DNA from: Clostridiales bacterium
GTDB lineage: Bacteria > Bacillota > Clostridia > Saccharofermentanales > Saccharofermentanaceae
DNA length: 43,591 nt
Assembly (NCBI GenBank): GCA_017515465.1
Contig: JAFWFV010000031.1
Location: 1-43,591, forward strand
Direction of reading: 5' to 3'
Shown here: positions 7,273-15,829 of the stretch, piece after piece
Position numbering within the stretch: the stretch's first letter is position 1
How the letters are laid out: every line of letters begins with the position of its first letter
Translations under genes and position numbers: made by a program
Notes under the pieces: generated by a model
Told to the model about the DNA's origin: nothing
The model's database searches: none
The model's input: the letters and a program-made list of their open reading frames with translations, nothing else

Positions 7273-7732
7273 CGATGCTGAGCACGGAGTTCTTTCCGTT
7301 GAGCTCTATTACGTTTCTGGCATTGGCAGTTGTGGGAATGCTGTATTCCATGCTGGTATCCCTGCCCTCATTCCTGGTGGTGAACTCATATCCTGCAGGA
7401 ACCATAAGAGTAACTTGTCCGTTCATGATGTTGATGTCCATGGCGCCTGCTGCATCCTCGATATCGATCTGCGCACTTTCCCTGCAGTCGATCTCGATCC
7501 TCTCATATGCGAGGTTCCTCAGTGTAAGTGATGAACAAGCCAGATTGATCTCGATGTGCTCAGATTCCTTAGGGATCCCTATCTCAACCTCTGTCACATC
7601 CTTGATCTCGATGTCTGCCTGGCCGCGGTCTGAATCGAATATTACTGATGCGGGAACAACGATCGTGCCGTTATCAGTTCCAAATAATGTTACTTTGCAG
7701 TTATTAGGTACTTTTATGTCGAAATCTTTCAT
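7262..7732 (-). CDS. beta-rich DUF4097-like (putative adhesin fold) protein
   Basis: A 156-aa soluble protein made of short alternating hydrophobic strands (IEINLACSSLTLRNLAYERIEID, AQIDIEDAAGAMDINIMNGQVTLMVP), the repeated pattern of DUF4097 proteins. No signal peptide or membrane segment is visible. DUF4097 proteins are often part of LiaRS/PspC-type envelope-stress regulons in Bacillota. ATG at 7732 follows AGGGAGG with 9-nt spacing. The promoter at 7763-7828 carries the same boxes and the same 20-nt spacing as the ABC operon, so the two are probably co-regulated. The family call is from strand pattern and context, not from a search. Confidence 0.65.
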   Translation of the reverse strand: MKDFDIKVPNNCKVTLFGTDNGTIVVPASVIFDSDRGQADIEIKDVTEVEIGIPKESEHIEINLACSSLTLRNLAYERIEIDCRESAQIDIEDAAGAMDINIMNGQVTLMVPAGYEFTTRNEGRDTSMEYSIPTTANARNVIELNGKNSVLSIVNR

Positions 7733-7762
7733 CCTGGTATCCTCCCTTGTGTTGATGGCTTC

Positions 7763-7828
7763 ATTGTAACGCCACAGGGATGCCGAGTCTTAACCCCGAC
7801 TTTACAGGTTTCTTAACTGTTTCTTACA
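7763..7828 (-). promoter_or_regulatory. promoter with four response-regulator-type boxes (second copy)
   Basis: CTTAAC-like hexamers lie at 7789, 7800, 7812 and 7823. On the minus strand the last GTTAAG is followed after exactly 20 nt by TACAAT (7763-7768). Bases 7812-7828 are identical to 6581-6597. The match in sequence, repeat number and distance to the -10 shows a common activator-type site for this gene and the ABC operon. Confidence 0.65.
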
Positions 7829-7919
7829 CGTGGGTGCCTACCGTGTCGACTCCGTGAGATCTGGCTGTTTTCACCGGAAATCTTCTAGTGTGAATGCCGT
7901 TTTCTTCCGGTGCGGCAGA

Positions 7920-8600
7920 TCAGATATGCCCCCGGTTCATCTTTGCCATGGAAGCCAGGGTCGGTATGTTCATGGGGCAGACTCTTTCGCAGGCCAGGGA
8001 CTTGGAACATCCGGCTGCAAAATGCTCTTTGTATTCCTGCCTGATCCCGGACGTATCACCGCCGCTCCTGGCAGTGATCAGATAGCTGTCGTTGGCAAAC
8101 ATGGGCCCGTAGAACTTTTCACCCTTCGTATAGTTGGGACAGATCTCCAGACAGAGTCCGCACTTCAGGCATCTTCCGGCCTGATATTCGTGATCGTGGT
8201 TCTTTTCCCGGCTTTGATGGTATTTGCCGATATATGCATCCGCCTTTTTCAGGTTTTCGTGAATGGTGCTCCTGTCGACCACCAGGTCGCTGACCGTCGG
8301 AAATTTCCTCAGCGGTTCGATAACGATGGTGTCTCCTTTGAGATCCCTGACGAAAGTATCACATGCCAGGCGGGGAACTCCGTTGATCACCATGGCACAT
8401 GCGCCGCATATGGACTGCAGGCAGGAGCATTCCCAGGAGATCCTGTCTGCCGGGTTGCCGTCTATGTCGATAACGTCGTCCCTGTAATTGATGTCATCCA
8501 GGACTGCAGCTACCGAGGCGTCTCTGCCGCCTTCGTACGTAAAGGTCTGCCAGTATGGATCCGACATTGGATCCTGCTGTCTCAGGATCTTAACCTTCAT
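7920..8600 (-). CDS. frdB: fumarate reductase/succinate dehydrogenase iron-sulfur subunit
   Basis: A 226-aa subunit with the [2Fe-2S] ligands C60-x4-C65-x2-C68-x11-C80 and a C-terminal ferredoxin domain holding C144-x2-C147-x2-C150-x3-C154 and C198, C204, C208. It transfers electrons between the quinone-linked cytochrome b and the flavoprotein. The start MKVKIL at 8600 overlaps the 3' end of frdA by 11 nt and has GGGGGAGG upstream; the frame opens at 8618. In an anaerobe with this gene set, the fumarate-reducing direction is more likely, but sequence alone does not fix direction. A CACCGGAA/TTCCGGTG inverted repeat (7873-7912) follows the gene, without a clear U-tract. Confidence 0.95.
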   Translation of the reverse strand: MKVKILRQQDPMSDPYWQTFTYEGGRDASVAAVLDDINYRDDVIDIDGNPADRISWECSCLQSICGACAMVINGVPRLACDTFVRDLKGDTIVIEPLRKFPTVSDLVVDRSTIHENLKKADAYIGKYHQSREKNHDHEYQAGRCLKCGLCLEICPNYTKGEKFYGPMFANDSYLITARSGGDTSGIRQEYKEHFAAGCSKSLACERVCPMNIPTLASMAKMNRGHI

Positions 8601-10215
8601 AATCGTCCTCCCCCACAAGACGCGTTGTAAACTTGCCTCCGTCGTAATTAATGACCGTTGCTTTTTTCAGACTGTCATCAGTATCAGGATAGTCACTCCT
8701 GATATGTGAACCCCTGCTCTCACATCTGCTTCCGGCAGATGTGAGGACCGCCCTGGCCAGATTAAGGATCCCGGCAAGTGAATAGTTGAAGTATTCCAGT
8801 TCGGACCTGTCGTAACAGATCTTGTCTGATATGGACAGGAAATAATCAATGTCTTCTATTCCGCTCTGAATGGTGCTGCCGTTCCTGACGATCCCGAGAG
8901 AACTGTTGACGGTATCAGACAGCATGCCCCTGACATACATTACCGGGAACTTGCTCACTGTCTTCCTGCGTTCATTGAGTCGGATCTGTTCCTCTCTGAC
9001 CATGCCGCTCCAGTCGGGTGATCCGTCTGAAGTGCCGCCTATGTCAGCCGCTGCTGTCCTGGCGCTATATATGGCTGCCAGAAGGGAATTTCCTCCCAGC
9101 CTGTTGGCACCGTGATACATCGATGCGCATTCGCCTATCGCATAGAGGTTCCTGATATTGGTCCGGTGCCTCAGGTCGACGGCGATGCCGCCCATAAAGA
9201 AATGAACGGAAGGGACAACGGGAATGCTCTCCTTTGTTATGTCGATCCCCCTGTATTTGATGCACAGTTCATATATCTCAGGCAGGCGCTCCATGATCCT
9301 GGCCCTGCCCAGGAATGAGACATCCAGCCAGACCTGACGTCCTGTCTCATAAATGCACCTCGATACGATGTCTCTGGGCATCAGGTTTCCCCTGTCCCCG
9401 AACCTGTCCTCCATGAAATAGACACGCCTGCCGTCTTCCTCGTAATAGAGCCTGCCGCCCTCGCCTCTGGCCGCCTCGGAGATCAGCATCTTCTTCTGAT
9501 CGGTAACTATGGAAGTCGGATGATACTGTATGAATTCCAGGTTCTTGAGTTCCACTCCCTGGGAGAAGAGCTTACCCGCCGCATAGCCGTCGCACTGGGT
9601 GGATCCGGTTGTCTTGCCGAATAGGGAATTCTGACCGCCCGTTGCGATAACGACGGCATCTGCGGTAACGGCCTCGACCATTCCGGTGGCTTCGCTGTAC
9701 AGCATGGCGCCATAACAGATCCCATCCCTGATCAGTCCTGCGTAAAAGTCCGTCCAGAGCCTGCGCTCTATGAGGCCCATTCCCTCATATCTTCTGGCCT
9801 CCATGACCAATGCAGTAACTATCTGCTTGCCGGTGGCGGTTCCAGCATAACATGTTCTGGGATAGCTCTGGCCTCCGAATGATCTGGTGCTTATGTCTCC
9901 CGTATTATCCCTGGTAAAGACTGTGCCCAGGCTCTCCAGCCATCTTACGATGTCAGGTGCGGAACTGCACAGGCCGGTAACTGCCTTTTCTCCTGCCAGA
10001 TAACATCCGCCTTTTAATGTATCTTCTATGTGCTGCCTGATGCTGTCGCCGCTGCCATCTCTGATGACCGCATTGATGCCTCCCGCTGCCAGGACTGACT
10101 GGGATCTCTCAGACGGGAATGGTGAGACAACTATAACGTGATGCCCGCGTGATGCACATTCGATTGCGCATGTCAGTCCGGAGATACCGCTGCCTATTAT
10201 CAGGACCTTGCTCAT
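8590..10215 (-). CDS. frdA: fumarate reductase/succinate dehydrogenase flavoprotein subunit
   Basis: A 541-aa FAD protein with N-terminal dinucleotide-binding GSGISGLTCAIE, an FAD-linkage region around SQSVLAAGGINAV, the substrate motifs EFIQYHPTSIV and HFFMGGI, the likely proton-donor Arg in MPRDIVSR, and the flavin motif GANRLGGNS. Its length and motifs fit FrdA rather than L-aspartate oxidase, and the adjacent FeS and cytochrome b genes support that. ATG at 10215 overlaps the frdC stop (ATGA) and is preceded by GGGGGAGG. It is the second gene of frdCAB, all minus strand. Confidence 0.95.
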   Translation of the reverse strand: MSKVLIIGSGISGLTCAIECASRGHHVIVVSPFPSERSQSVLAAGGINAVIRDGSGDSIRQHIEDTLKGGCYLAGEKAVTGLCSSAPDIVRWLESLGTVFTRDNTGDISTRSFGGQSYPRTCYAGTATGKQIVTALVMEARRYEGMGLIERRLWTDFYAGLIRDGICYGAMLYSEATGMVEAVTADAVVIATGGQNSLFGKTTGSTQCDGYAAGKLFSQGVELKNLEFIQYHPTSIVTDQKKMLISEAARGEGGRLYYEEDGRRVYFMEDRFGDRGNLMPRDIVSRCIYETGRQVWLDVSFLGRARIMERLPEIYELCIKYRGIDITKESIPVVPSVHFFMGGIAVDLRHRTNIRNLYAIGECASMYHGANRLGGNSLLAAIYSARTAAADIGGTSDGSPDWSGMVREEQIRLNERRKTVSKFPVMYVRGMLSDTVNSSLGIVRNGSTIQSGIEDIDYFLSISDKICYDRSELEYFNYSLAGILNLARAVLTSAGSRCESRGSHIRSDYPDTDDSLKKATVINYDGGKFTTRLVGEDDYEG

Positions 10216-10772
10216 GACGCACCTCCCCCGCTGAACATTGCAGTCTGCGTCCTGATGATGACATAGGATGCCGCAATGAACAGAACGGCGCAGGCGATCC
10301 AGACGGCAATGTCAGATCTCCTTCTGGCCTTTTCTGAGGTGATAACACCCAGCGTGATCAGGGCGTTGCCTGCCGAAGCTGCGATATGCAGCATGACCGT
10401 TCCATAGAACAATACCTGTACTGCCTGCATGACGGTAAACCAGGGCGTGCCTGCGGTCCCGGACAGGATGTCAAAATTCTTGATGTGCAGAGGAAGGATA
10501 AGGATCATCAATACCCCGCTGGCTCTCTGGATAATTGTCCTGATGTTCAGCCCGGGATATCTGAGGCCTTTGCCTCTGTCGTGTCCCGATGTTATCACTA
10601 TTATGGTAACTATGACGTGCATGGCAACGAGTCCGGCTACAGTATACGCGATGACCTTTGTTACGACGGGGTTATAGTAAAACGTCAGGTAAGCGTAGAT
10701 CTCATAGATTATATGAGTCAGAAAAGCGGCTATTATCGCCAGTCCAAGTACAGCGTTGATCTTTTTTGCCAT
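10212..10772 (-). CDS. frdC: fumarate reductase/succinate dehydrogenase cytochrome b subunit
   Basis: A 186-aa membrane protein with five predicted membrane segments. Histidines in or near the segments (H20, H52, H96, H129) are candidate heme ligands, and QRASGVLM resembles the quinone-side motif of the single-subunit diheme cytochrome b of Bacillus/Wolinella-type enzymes. It anchors FrdAB and exchanges electrons with menaquinone. A TATAAT lies at 10798-10803 on the minus strand, so frdCAB may have its own promoter inside the end of the acetyltransferase gene. The ribosome binding site before the ATG at 10772 is weak (ACAGG). Confidence 0.88.
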   Translation of the reverse strand: MAKKINAVLGLAIIAAFLTHIIYEIYAYLTFYYNPVVTKVIAYTVAGLVAMHVIVTIIVITSGHDRGKGLRYPGLNIRTIIQRASGVLMILILPLHIKNFDILSGTAGTPWFTVMQAVQVLFYGTVMLHIAASAGNALITLGVITSEKARRRSDIAVWIACAVLFIAASYVIIRTQTAMFSGGGAS

Positions 10773-10807
10773 GAGGATTACCTGTTCAATTCTCTTTGAT
10801 TATACCA

Positions 10808-11329
10808 TCACAGGACATGTTCCAGCATCCAGAATTCTCTGGTGCCGACTACCTCATAGAACATCCTGATGCGGTCTGTCTCATGGTAGCCCTGACCCTT
10901 GTAGAGCCTGTACGCAGGGATGTTCGTGTCTATGACATCCAGATGGATGGCCAGATCCCCCCTGCTGCGGCACATGTCCTCGATCTCTGACAGAAAGATG
11001 CGGGACAGCCCCATGCCCTGCACCTCCGGCAGGACGGCCAGTGCGTGGATGGTAGCGAGCCTGTCCGGAGGGCCTTTGATCTGCCAGTCTATATCATCGT
11101 ATTCAGGGTTAACGTTATGGTTCACCACTGCAGCTGATATTATCCTGCCCTCTCTCCTGAGAATGAACATCTCGCCCGAAGAGATTGCCTCATCTATAAA
11201 ACTCTCATTGGGGTATATCTCTATGTTCCATCCCAGCCTTACGGGGGACATATTGACCTTGTCGATCACTGCTTTATACAGCTCCAGGATCTCTTTCCTG
11301 TCTTCATGTACGGCTGTTTCCATGTTCAT
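10808..11329 (-). CDS. GNAT-family N-acetyltransferase
   Basis: A 173-aa acetyltransferase. The acetyl-CoA-binding motif A is recognisable as ATIHALAVLPEVQGMGLSR, and motif B as IHLDVIDTNIPAYRLYKGQGYHE. The acceptor substrate cannot be predicted. ATG at 11329 overlaps the stop of the sensor-kinase gene (ATGA), so it is the third gene of a response regulator-kinase-acetyltransferase operon and is probably translated with them. That placement suggests it serves the stress the kinase senses, though no direct evidence is present. Confidence 0.9.
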   Translation of the reverse strand: MNMETAVHEDRKEILELYKAVIDKVNMSPVRLGWNIEIYPNESFIDEAISSGEMFILRREGRIISAAVVNHNVNPEYDDIDWQIKGPPDRLATIHALAVLPEVQGMGLSRIFLSEIEDMCRSRGDLAIHLDVIDTNIPAYRLYKGQGYHETDRIRMFYEVVGTREFWMLEHVL

Positions 11330-12531
11330 ACTTTTCTCACGAATATCTCAGCAGCAAAGCCGCCTCCGGCGCGGTTATAGAAGACAATGTCTCCTTCCAT
11401 CTTCTTCATGAAATAATCGGCCAGATAAAGACCCAGACCGCTGCCCTGACGGCCTTCCGATCCTTTGCCGCGGAAAAACTTCTGTGTTACCAGGGACAGC
11501 TCATCCTCCGGAACGCCCGGTCCGCTGTCTGAGATCCTGATGACCACGCCCTTGTCCTGGCGGATGTATTCGATATCAATGGATGTTCCCGCATACTTAA
11601 GTGAGTTGCCGACGATGTTGTCTATTACCTGCTCCAGCCTCAGGGGATCAAAATAGAGCAGGCACTCCGGCAGATCACCGGTCACCCTGATGTCGCCCAC
11701 ATCTCGCAGGTTGTTTACCATCGTGCCGATGAGCGTGGAAGGCTCCTCTTTGGGTTCGACCCTGAGCTCTTCGACCTCTGCCAGTGATGCGCTCATCATG
11801 TTGCTGATGAGGCTGTCTATGGTGGCGGCCTTGGCACGGATTATCTCCGTCTTGCTCCTGATGTCAGGTGTGGGGTTCTTGACTTCCAGGACCTCACATG
11901 TGGCTGAGATCGTGGACAGAGGAGTCCTGATGTCGTGCGAGATCTCCGCCAGCATCTCCTGCTTGGCCTTCTGGAGTTCGGCCTCCTTTGCCCTGGCGTT
12001 CTTAAGCTCCGTGCGCATTATGTCAAAGCTTTCGGTAAAGCCTCCGAAGAAATCGTTCCTGCCCCTGCTCAAGGGGAAATCGAGATTGCCTCTGGCAACT
12101 TCTACAGCAAATCTGTTGAGCTTCTTAAATGGTCTGATGTATGTGACATAGATATAGATCAGGAGCAGGGTTCCTGCCAGAGCCACTATTCCCCAGATGA
12201 CCATCATCCTGGTGCGGATCTCAACAGAGAATGAATCATTGCGGTCAGAAGCGTCATCCCACACGGCCTTTCCCACTATCTCCCCGTCCCGGACGATATC
12301 CATGACGAGGGCATCGGACTTGTAGAATCCGTTCAGGCGGGAGGCATAATCACTGTCATCTGCCCACAATATGGTGCAGCCTTCCGGGGCATCCGCACCT
12401 GACTGGATATCTGATACAGCGGTGTTGTAATAGACCATGTCACGGGCGGGATGCCCGGGCATTGAGATCAGGGGTATCAGACACACACCCAGCAGGACGA
12501 TCCAGCAGGTCACTATATATCTGAACTTCAT
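11326..12531 (-). CDS. membrane sensor histidine kinase
   Basis: A 401-aa kinase with membrane segments at about residues 5-25 and 109-131 enclosing an extracellular sensor of about 80 residues. A HAMP region follows (about 131-185), then HisKA with the phospho-acceptor H199 in EISHDIRTPLS, and a HATPase domain with NSLKYA (N box), ISDSGPGVP (G1) and GSGLGLYL (G2). ATG at 12531 overlaps the response-regulator stop by 4 nt. The short extracellular loop resembles general envelope sensors, but the signal is unknown. It is a plausible controller of the shared boxes at 6558-6597 and 7789-7828. Confidence 0.93.
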   Translation of the reverse strand: MKFRYIVTCWIVLLGVCLIPLISMPGHPARDMVYYNTAVSDIQSGADAPEGCTILWADDSDYASRLNGFYKSDALVMDIVRDGEIVGKAVWDDASDRNDSFSVEIRTRMMVIWGIVALAGTLLLIYIYVTYIRPFKKLNRFAVEVARGNLDFPLSRGRNDFFGGFTESFDIMRTELKNARAKEAELQKAKQEMLAEISHDIRTPLSTISATCEVLEVKNPTPDIRSKTEIIRAKAATIDSLISNMMSASLAEVEELRVEPKEEPSTLIGTMVNNLRDVGDIRVTGDLPECLLYFDPLRLEQVIDNIVGNSLKYAGTSIDIEYIRQDKGVVIRISDSGPGVPEDELSLVTQKFFRGKGSEGRQGSGLGLYLADYFMKKMEGDIVFYNRAGGGFAAEIFVRKV

Positions 12532-13220
12532 TCACTGATCTCCATTATGTATCCGGTTCCCCAGACCGTCTTGATGATCTGTGGGTCATTGGGATCCTGT
12601 TCTATCTTCTCCCTGATCCTCCTGATGTGGACGTTGAGGGTTCCGTCACTGAAGAAGGAATCACCCCAGACCGCATCGAAGATCTCGTTCTTTGTAACTA
12701 TCCTGTTGCGGTTGTTATACAGGAATTCGGCAAGGGCAAACTCCCTTGCCTTGAGCTGTGCGTGGCGGCCTCCGATATTGATGCTCATGGTGGCATGGTC
12801 GATGACCGGCATGTCTGACCCGGAAGAAGTCTCCTTTGCAGAACTGATGCTCTCCTTCTGCCTCCTCAGTATAACCTTGACCTTGGCCAGGAGAACGCTC
12901 AGCGTGTATGGTTTCTTGATATAATCATCACCGCCGATATTGAGTGCTATGAGCACGTCGTCATCGCTCTGGCGGGCGCTGATGAACAGTATGGGGGTAT
13001 CGTATTCCTCGCGGAGCTTTTTGCAGAGCTCAAACCCGCTGTCCTGTCCCAGATTAACATCCAGGAGGATGACATCGCATGTATTCTCCTCAAAGAACTT
13101 CAGACACGAGTCCCTGTCATTGGCAGTAAATGAGCTGACATCGAACATGCCGAAGTATTCGGCGGTCATGCCGGTGAGCTCGACTTCGTCATCAACGATA
13201 AGACAATTGTAATGTGCCAT
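12528..13220 (-). CDS. OmpR/PhoB-family response regulator
   Basis: A 230-aa regulator with a receiver domain (D10, D11, phospho-acceptor D54, S81, K103) and a C-terminal winged-helix DNA-binding domain (about 135-228, with RNRIVTKNEIFDAVWG, LNVHIRRIREKI and KTVWGTGYIME). OmpR-type regulators bind tandem repeats about 11 bp apart, matching the box arrays upstream of the ABC operon and the DUF4097-like gene. No such box lies before this gene. ATG at 13220 follows GGGGAG. It is preceded by a HAD phosphatase gene 20 nt upstream in the same orientation. Confidence 0.95.
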   Translation of the reverse strand: MAHYNCLIVDDEVELTGMTAEYFGMFDVSSFTANDRDSCLKFFEENTCDVILLDVNLGQDSGFELCKKLREEYDTPILFISARQSDDDVLIALNIGGDDYIKKPYTLSVLLAKVKVILRRQKESISSAKETSSGSDMPVIDHATMSINIGGRHAQLKAREFALAEFLYNNRNRIVTKNEIFDAVWGDSFFSDGTLNVHIRRIREKIEQDPNDPQIIKTVWGTGYIMEISE

Positions 13221-13240
13221 CTTCTCCCCTTTCTGCCCGT

Positions 13241-13879
13241 TTACAGATACCTGCTGATGTCCTCAACTGCAGGCGCGATATATTTCACACCAGATGCTAT
13301 CAGCTCCTCCTCAGTCCCGAATCCGTAGAGCACGCCGATGCAGTCTATTCCCAGGGCGACTGCACCCTCGGCGTCGAATCTGGTATCGCCTATCAATACC
13401 GCCCTGGATCTGTCAGTCACGTTATAAACCCTCAGGAATTCCTCCAGGACATCCTGCTTTGTAGTCCTGGTTCCATCTGAAGTGGCGCCTATTACCCTGT
13501 CGAAATAACCGATAAGCCCGTTCCTGGTCAGGACATCTATTGCTGCTGTCTCCAGCTTGCTGGTGGTGACTATCAGGGGCCTGTTGCTCTCCCTGATCTC
13601 TGTCAGGAGCCTGTCCAGCCCCGGATAGGGCGTATTCTCGTACATTCCTCCGCCCACATAATACTCCCTGAAGATCTCTATGGCTCTGTTCAGCTTTTCA
13701 CCTTCAAATCCGTAAAAGGTCGAGAAGGAATACTGCAGGGGCGGTCCTATGAACTTCCTGAGGTTGTCTCTTTCCTCTTCGATCCCGAATGCCCTCAGAG
13801 CTATCTGGATACCCTTTGTAACGCCTTCGCTGGTGTCGGACAGTGTGCCGTCCAGGTCAAATAGTATGTAGTCGTACAT
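13241..13879 (-). CDS. HAD-family phosphatase (phosphoglycolate phosphatase-like)
   Basis: A 212-aa HAD hydrolase with motif I FDLDGTLSD (nucleophile D8 and acid D10), a helical cap of about residues 15-80, motif II VTTSK, and motif IV VLIGDTRFDAEGA. Its length and alpha-helical cap fit the Gph/PgmB-like group; the substrate is not determinable. The ATG at 13879 shares a TAATG with the end of a deleted short-chain dehydrogenase remnant, so it was probably the second gene of an operon with that dehydrogenase. A GTGAGG is 13 nt upstream, slightly too far for an ideal ribosome binding site. Confidence 0.88.
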   Translation of the reverse strand: MYDYILFDLDGTLSDTSEGVTKGIQIALRAFGIEEERDNLRKFIGPPLQYSFSTFYGFEGEKLNRAIEIFREYYVGGGMYENTPYPGLDRLLTEIRESNRPLIVTTSKLETAAIDVLTRNGLIGYFDRVIGATSDGTRTTKQDVLEEFLRVYNVTDRSRAVLIGDTRFDAEGAVALGIDCIGVLYGFGTEEELIASGVKYIAPAVEDISRYL

Positions 13880-14057
13880 TAAAACGGATAATCCTCACCT
13901 TCGTTAGTTATGAATCTATGGCCCGTAAAGTCTTCCCTGCGGGATTCGAACAGGTCCTTGAGTATGCCTGCAGCCTCATATGAGGATAGCGTTTAACAAT
14001 GTTAAAACACAGTGCATATGGCCTTCCGGCGCCGGTTACCATAACGATCCTGCTCAT
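13879..14057 (-). pseudogene. short-chain dehydrogenase remnant with internal deletion
   Basis: ATG at 14057, preceded by GGGAGG, opens a frame reading MSRIVMVTGAGRPYALCFNI, the start of an SDR NAD(P)-binding domain (TGxGxxxG-like). After about 24 residues the frame becomes unrelated and stops at 13908. Another frame, open from about 13990 to the TAA at 13879, reads SYEAAGILKDLFESRREDFTGHRFITNEGEDYPF-stop (in pieces), which resembles an SDR C-terminus. About 180 internal residues are missing, so the gene is non-functional. This remnant plus an AT-rich promoter region accounts for the 317-bp gap between the HAD gene and atpI. Confidence 0.6.
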
Positions 14058-14161
14058 AACATGTCCTCCCGTCGGATATCTGCTTAAGATTATATCAAAT
14101 AATGGAAGATGACCACTTATGTACCCGGAAATGCACTCCTGCCTCCTGCGCCTCCGGGCAC

Positions 14162-14190
14162 TTGCCTATAAAATATAAATATGCTATTTT
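14162..14190 (+). promoter_or_regulatory. promoter of the ATP synthase operon
   Basis: TTGCCT (14162-14167) and TATTTT (14185-14190) are separated by exactly 17 nt. The atpI ATG at 14197 begins only 6 nt after the -10, so the transcript would be leaderless or nearly so. There is no Shine-Dalgarno sequence in front of atpI. Confidence 0.5.
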
Positions 14191-14196
14191 AGTCTA

Positions 14197-14622
14197 ATGG
14201 AAAACAAGGTCAACAGCACTGTCAAAAAAGAGAGCCTGTACATAGCTTGTTCAGTAGTGATACTGAGTATGCTCATGGAGGCTGTGTTTCTCATAATAGG
14301 GAAATGGACGATCAGCGTACTGTGGGGAAATCTGCTGGGCGGCTTAACCGCGGTCCTGAACTTCTTTCTGATGGGACTTACGGTCCAGAGGGCCGTCGGT
14401 AAGGATGAGAGAGAAGCTGCCACCCTCATGAAGTTCTCACAGACCTACCGCTTCATGCTCCAGCTGGCAGTCGGCCTGGTCGGTACGTTATTTTCCGTAT
14501 TTAACGTCATCGCCTTGGTGATCCCCCTGTTCTTCCCCAGGATCGCAATAATGCTGAGACCCTACGTCGGCATCAAATATGACGGCGCGGAAATAGAGAA
14601 TAGTGATGAACAACAAACCTGA
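14197..14622 (+). CDS. atpI: ATP synthase subunit I-like membrane protein
   Basis: A 141-aa protein with four predicted membrane segments (about residues 15-35, 40-62, 84-105 and 108-124) and the WGNLLGGLTAVLNFFLMG stretch typical of AtpI-like proteins in Bacillota. AtpI assists c-ring assembly and possibly Mg2+ or Na+ handling. It is the first gene of atpIBEFHAGDC and overlaps atpB by 17 nt. No ribosome binding site is seen before the ATG, consistent with leaderless translation from the promoter at 14162-14190. Confidence 0.85.
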   Translation: MENKVNSTVKKESLYIACSVVILSMLMEAVFLIIGKWTISVLWGNLLGGLTAVLNFFLMGLTVQRAVGKDEREAATLMKFSQTYRFMLQLAVGLVGTLFSVFNVIALVIPLFFPRIAIMLRPYVGIKYDGAEIENSDEQQT

Positions 14623-15502
14623 TCTGAGATTTAAGCTCGTAGATGCACTGCTTTTGATCATGATGGCACTCCCTGTGGCATTGGGGTGGTTCCTCAAGGT
14701 CGCTTTTGTCACCCCCTCCGAGGGTATCCAGATCACCGGTGCATCCGTTTTCTTTACAGTCCATCTCCCCATACAGGACCTGCCCGTATCCGAGGCGCAG
14801 GTAAATTCCTGGATAGTCATCATCTCACTGTTCTTCCTGTGCCTGTACATCACACACGGCATCAGGGCAAACGTATATACCAGGAGAGCCGTTATGGCTG
14901 AATGGGCAGTAGAACTCGTTGAGGGCCTGGTCAAGAGCAACATGGGCGAGTTCTTTGCCGGCATGGCGCCCTTCGTGGCTGCGATACTGGCTCTGTCAGC
15001 CTTCTCCAGCCTCATGAGCCTCATCGGATTGTTCTCACCTACATCTGATCTCAACATAGTTGCAGGATGGGCGATACTGGTATTCATCCTCATCACATAT
15101 TACAAGATGAAGTGCGGACCTCTTCATTACCTGAAGAGTTTCGCGGAGCCCGTTCCTTTCCTGGCTCCCCTGAACATCATCAGCGAAGTCGCAACTCCCA
15201 TATCGATGGCATTCCGTCATTACGGAAACATATTGTCGGGTGCCGTCATATCCGTTCTGGTGGCAGAGGGCCTGGCCGGGCTGTCACACATCTTATTCGG
15301 CTGGCTCCCCGGAGCTCTGGGGGATTTCCCGTTCCTCAGGATCGGTATCCCGGCCGTATTATCCATCTATTTTGACGTGTTCAGCGGCTGTCTGCAGGCG
15401 TTCATATTCGCCATGCTGACGATGCTCTACATAGGCGGCGCTTTCTCACTCGAGGATTATCTCGCGAGGAAGAAGGCCAAAGCAAAAACAAAGAAAGCAT
15501 AA
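14606..15502 (+). CDS. atpB: ATP synthase F0 subunit a
   Basis: A 298-aa membrane subunit with six or more predicted membrane segments. The essential Arg of the fourth conserved helix is R204 in SMAFRHYGNILSG, matching R210 of the E. coli enzyme. The protein is longer than many a subunits, with an N-terminal hydrophobic hairpin and a basic C-terminal tail (RKKAKAKTKKA). ATG at 14606 is chosen; a GTG lies at 14603. It sits on the c ring and forms the ion half-channels. Confidence 0.95.
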   Translation: MNNKPDLRFKLVDALLLIMMALPVALGWFLKVAFVTPSEGIQITGASVFFTVHLPIQDLPVSEAQVNSWIVIISLFFLCLYITHGIRANVYTRRAVMAEWAVELVEGLVKSNMGEFFAGMAPFVAAILALSAFSSLMSLIGLFSPTSDLNIVAGWAILVFILITYYKMKCGPLHYLKSFAEPVPFLAPLNIISEVATPISMAFRHYGNILSGAVISVLVAEGLAGLSHILFGWLPGALGDFPFLRIGIPAVLSIYFDVFSGCLQAFIFAMLTMLYIGGAFSLEDYLARKKAKAKTKKA

Positions 15503-15811
<309 letters not shown>

Positions 15812-15829
15812 GGAAGGCAGGAATAGATA

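Noticed and set aside
7873..7912. CACCGGAA/TTCCGGTG inverted repeat as a terminator for frdB
   Set aside because: The loop is 24 nt long and there is no U-tract on either strand, so it is mentioned under frdB but not called a terminator.
7830..8630. 266-codon frame on the plus strand over frdB
   Set aside because: It is antisense to the iron-sulfur subunit, whose cysteine motifs are intact. The promoter-like boxes at 7789-7828 align with a minus-strand -10, not with this frame.
13992..14006. TTTAACAATGTTAAA palindrome seen as a possible shared operator with similar sequences near 34750 and 37591
   Set aside because: At 13992-14006 the bases encode F-N-I-V-K of the dehydrogenase remnant, so coding explains them. 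The other two are only partly palindromic and AT-rich, so a shared operator is not supported.
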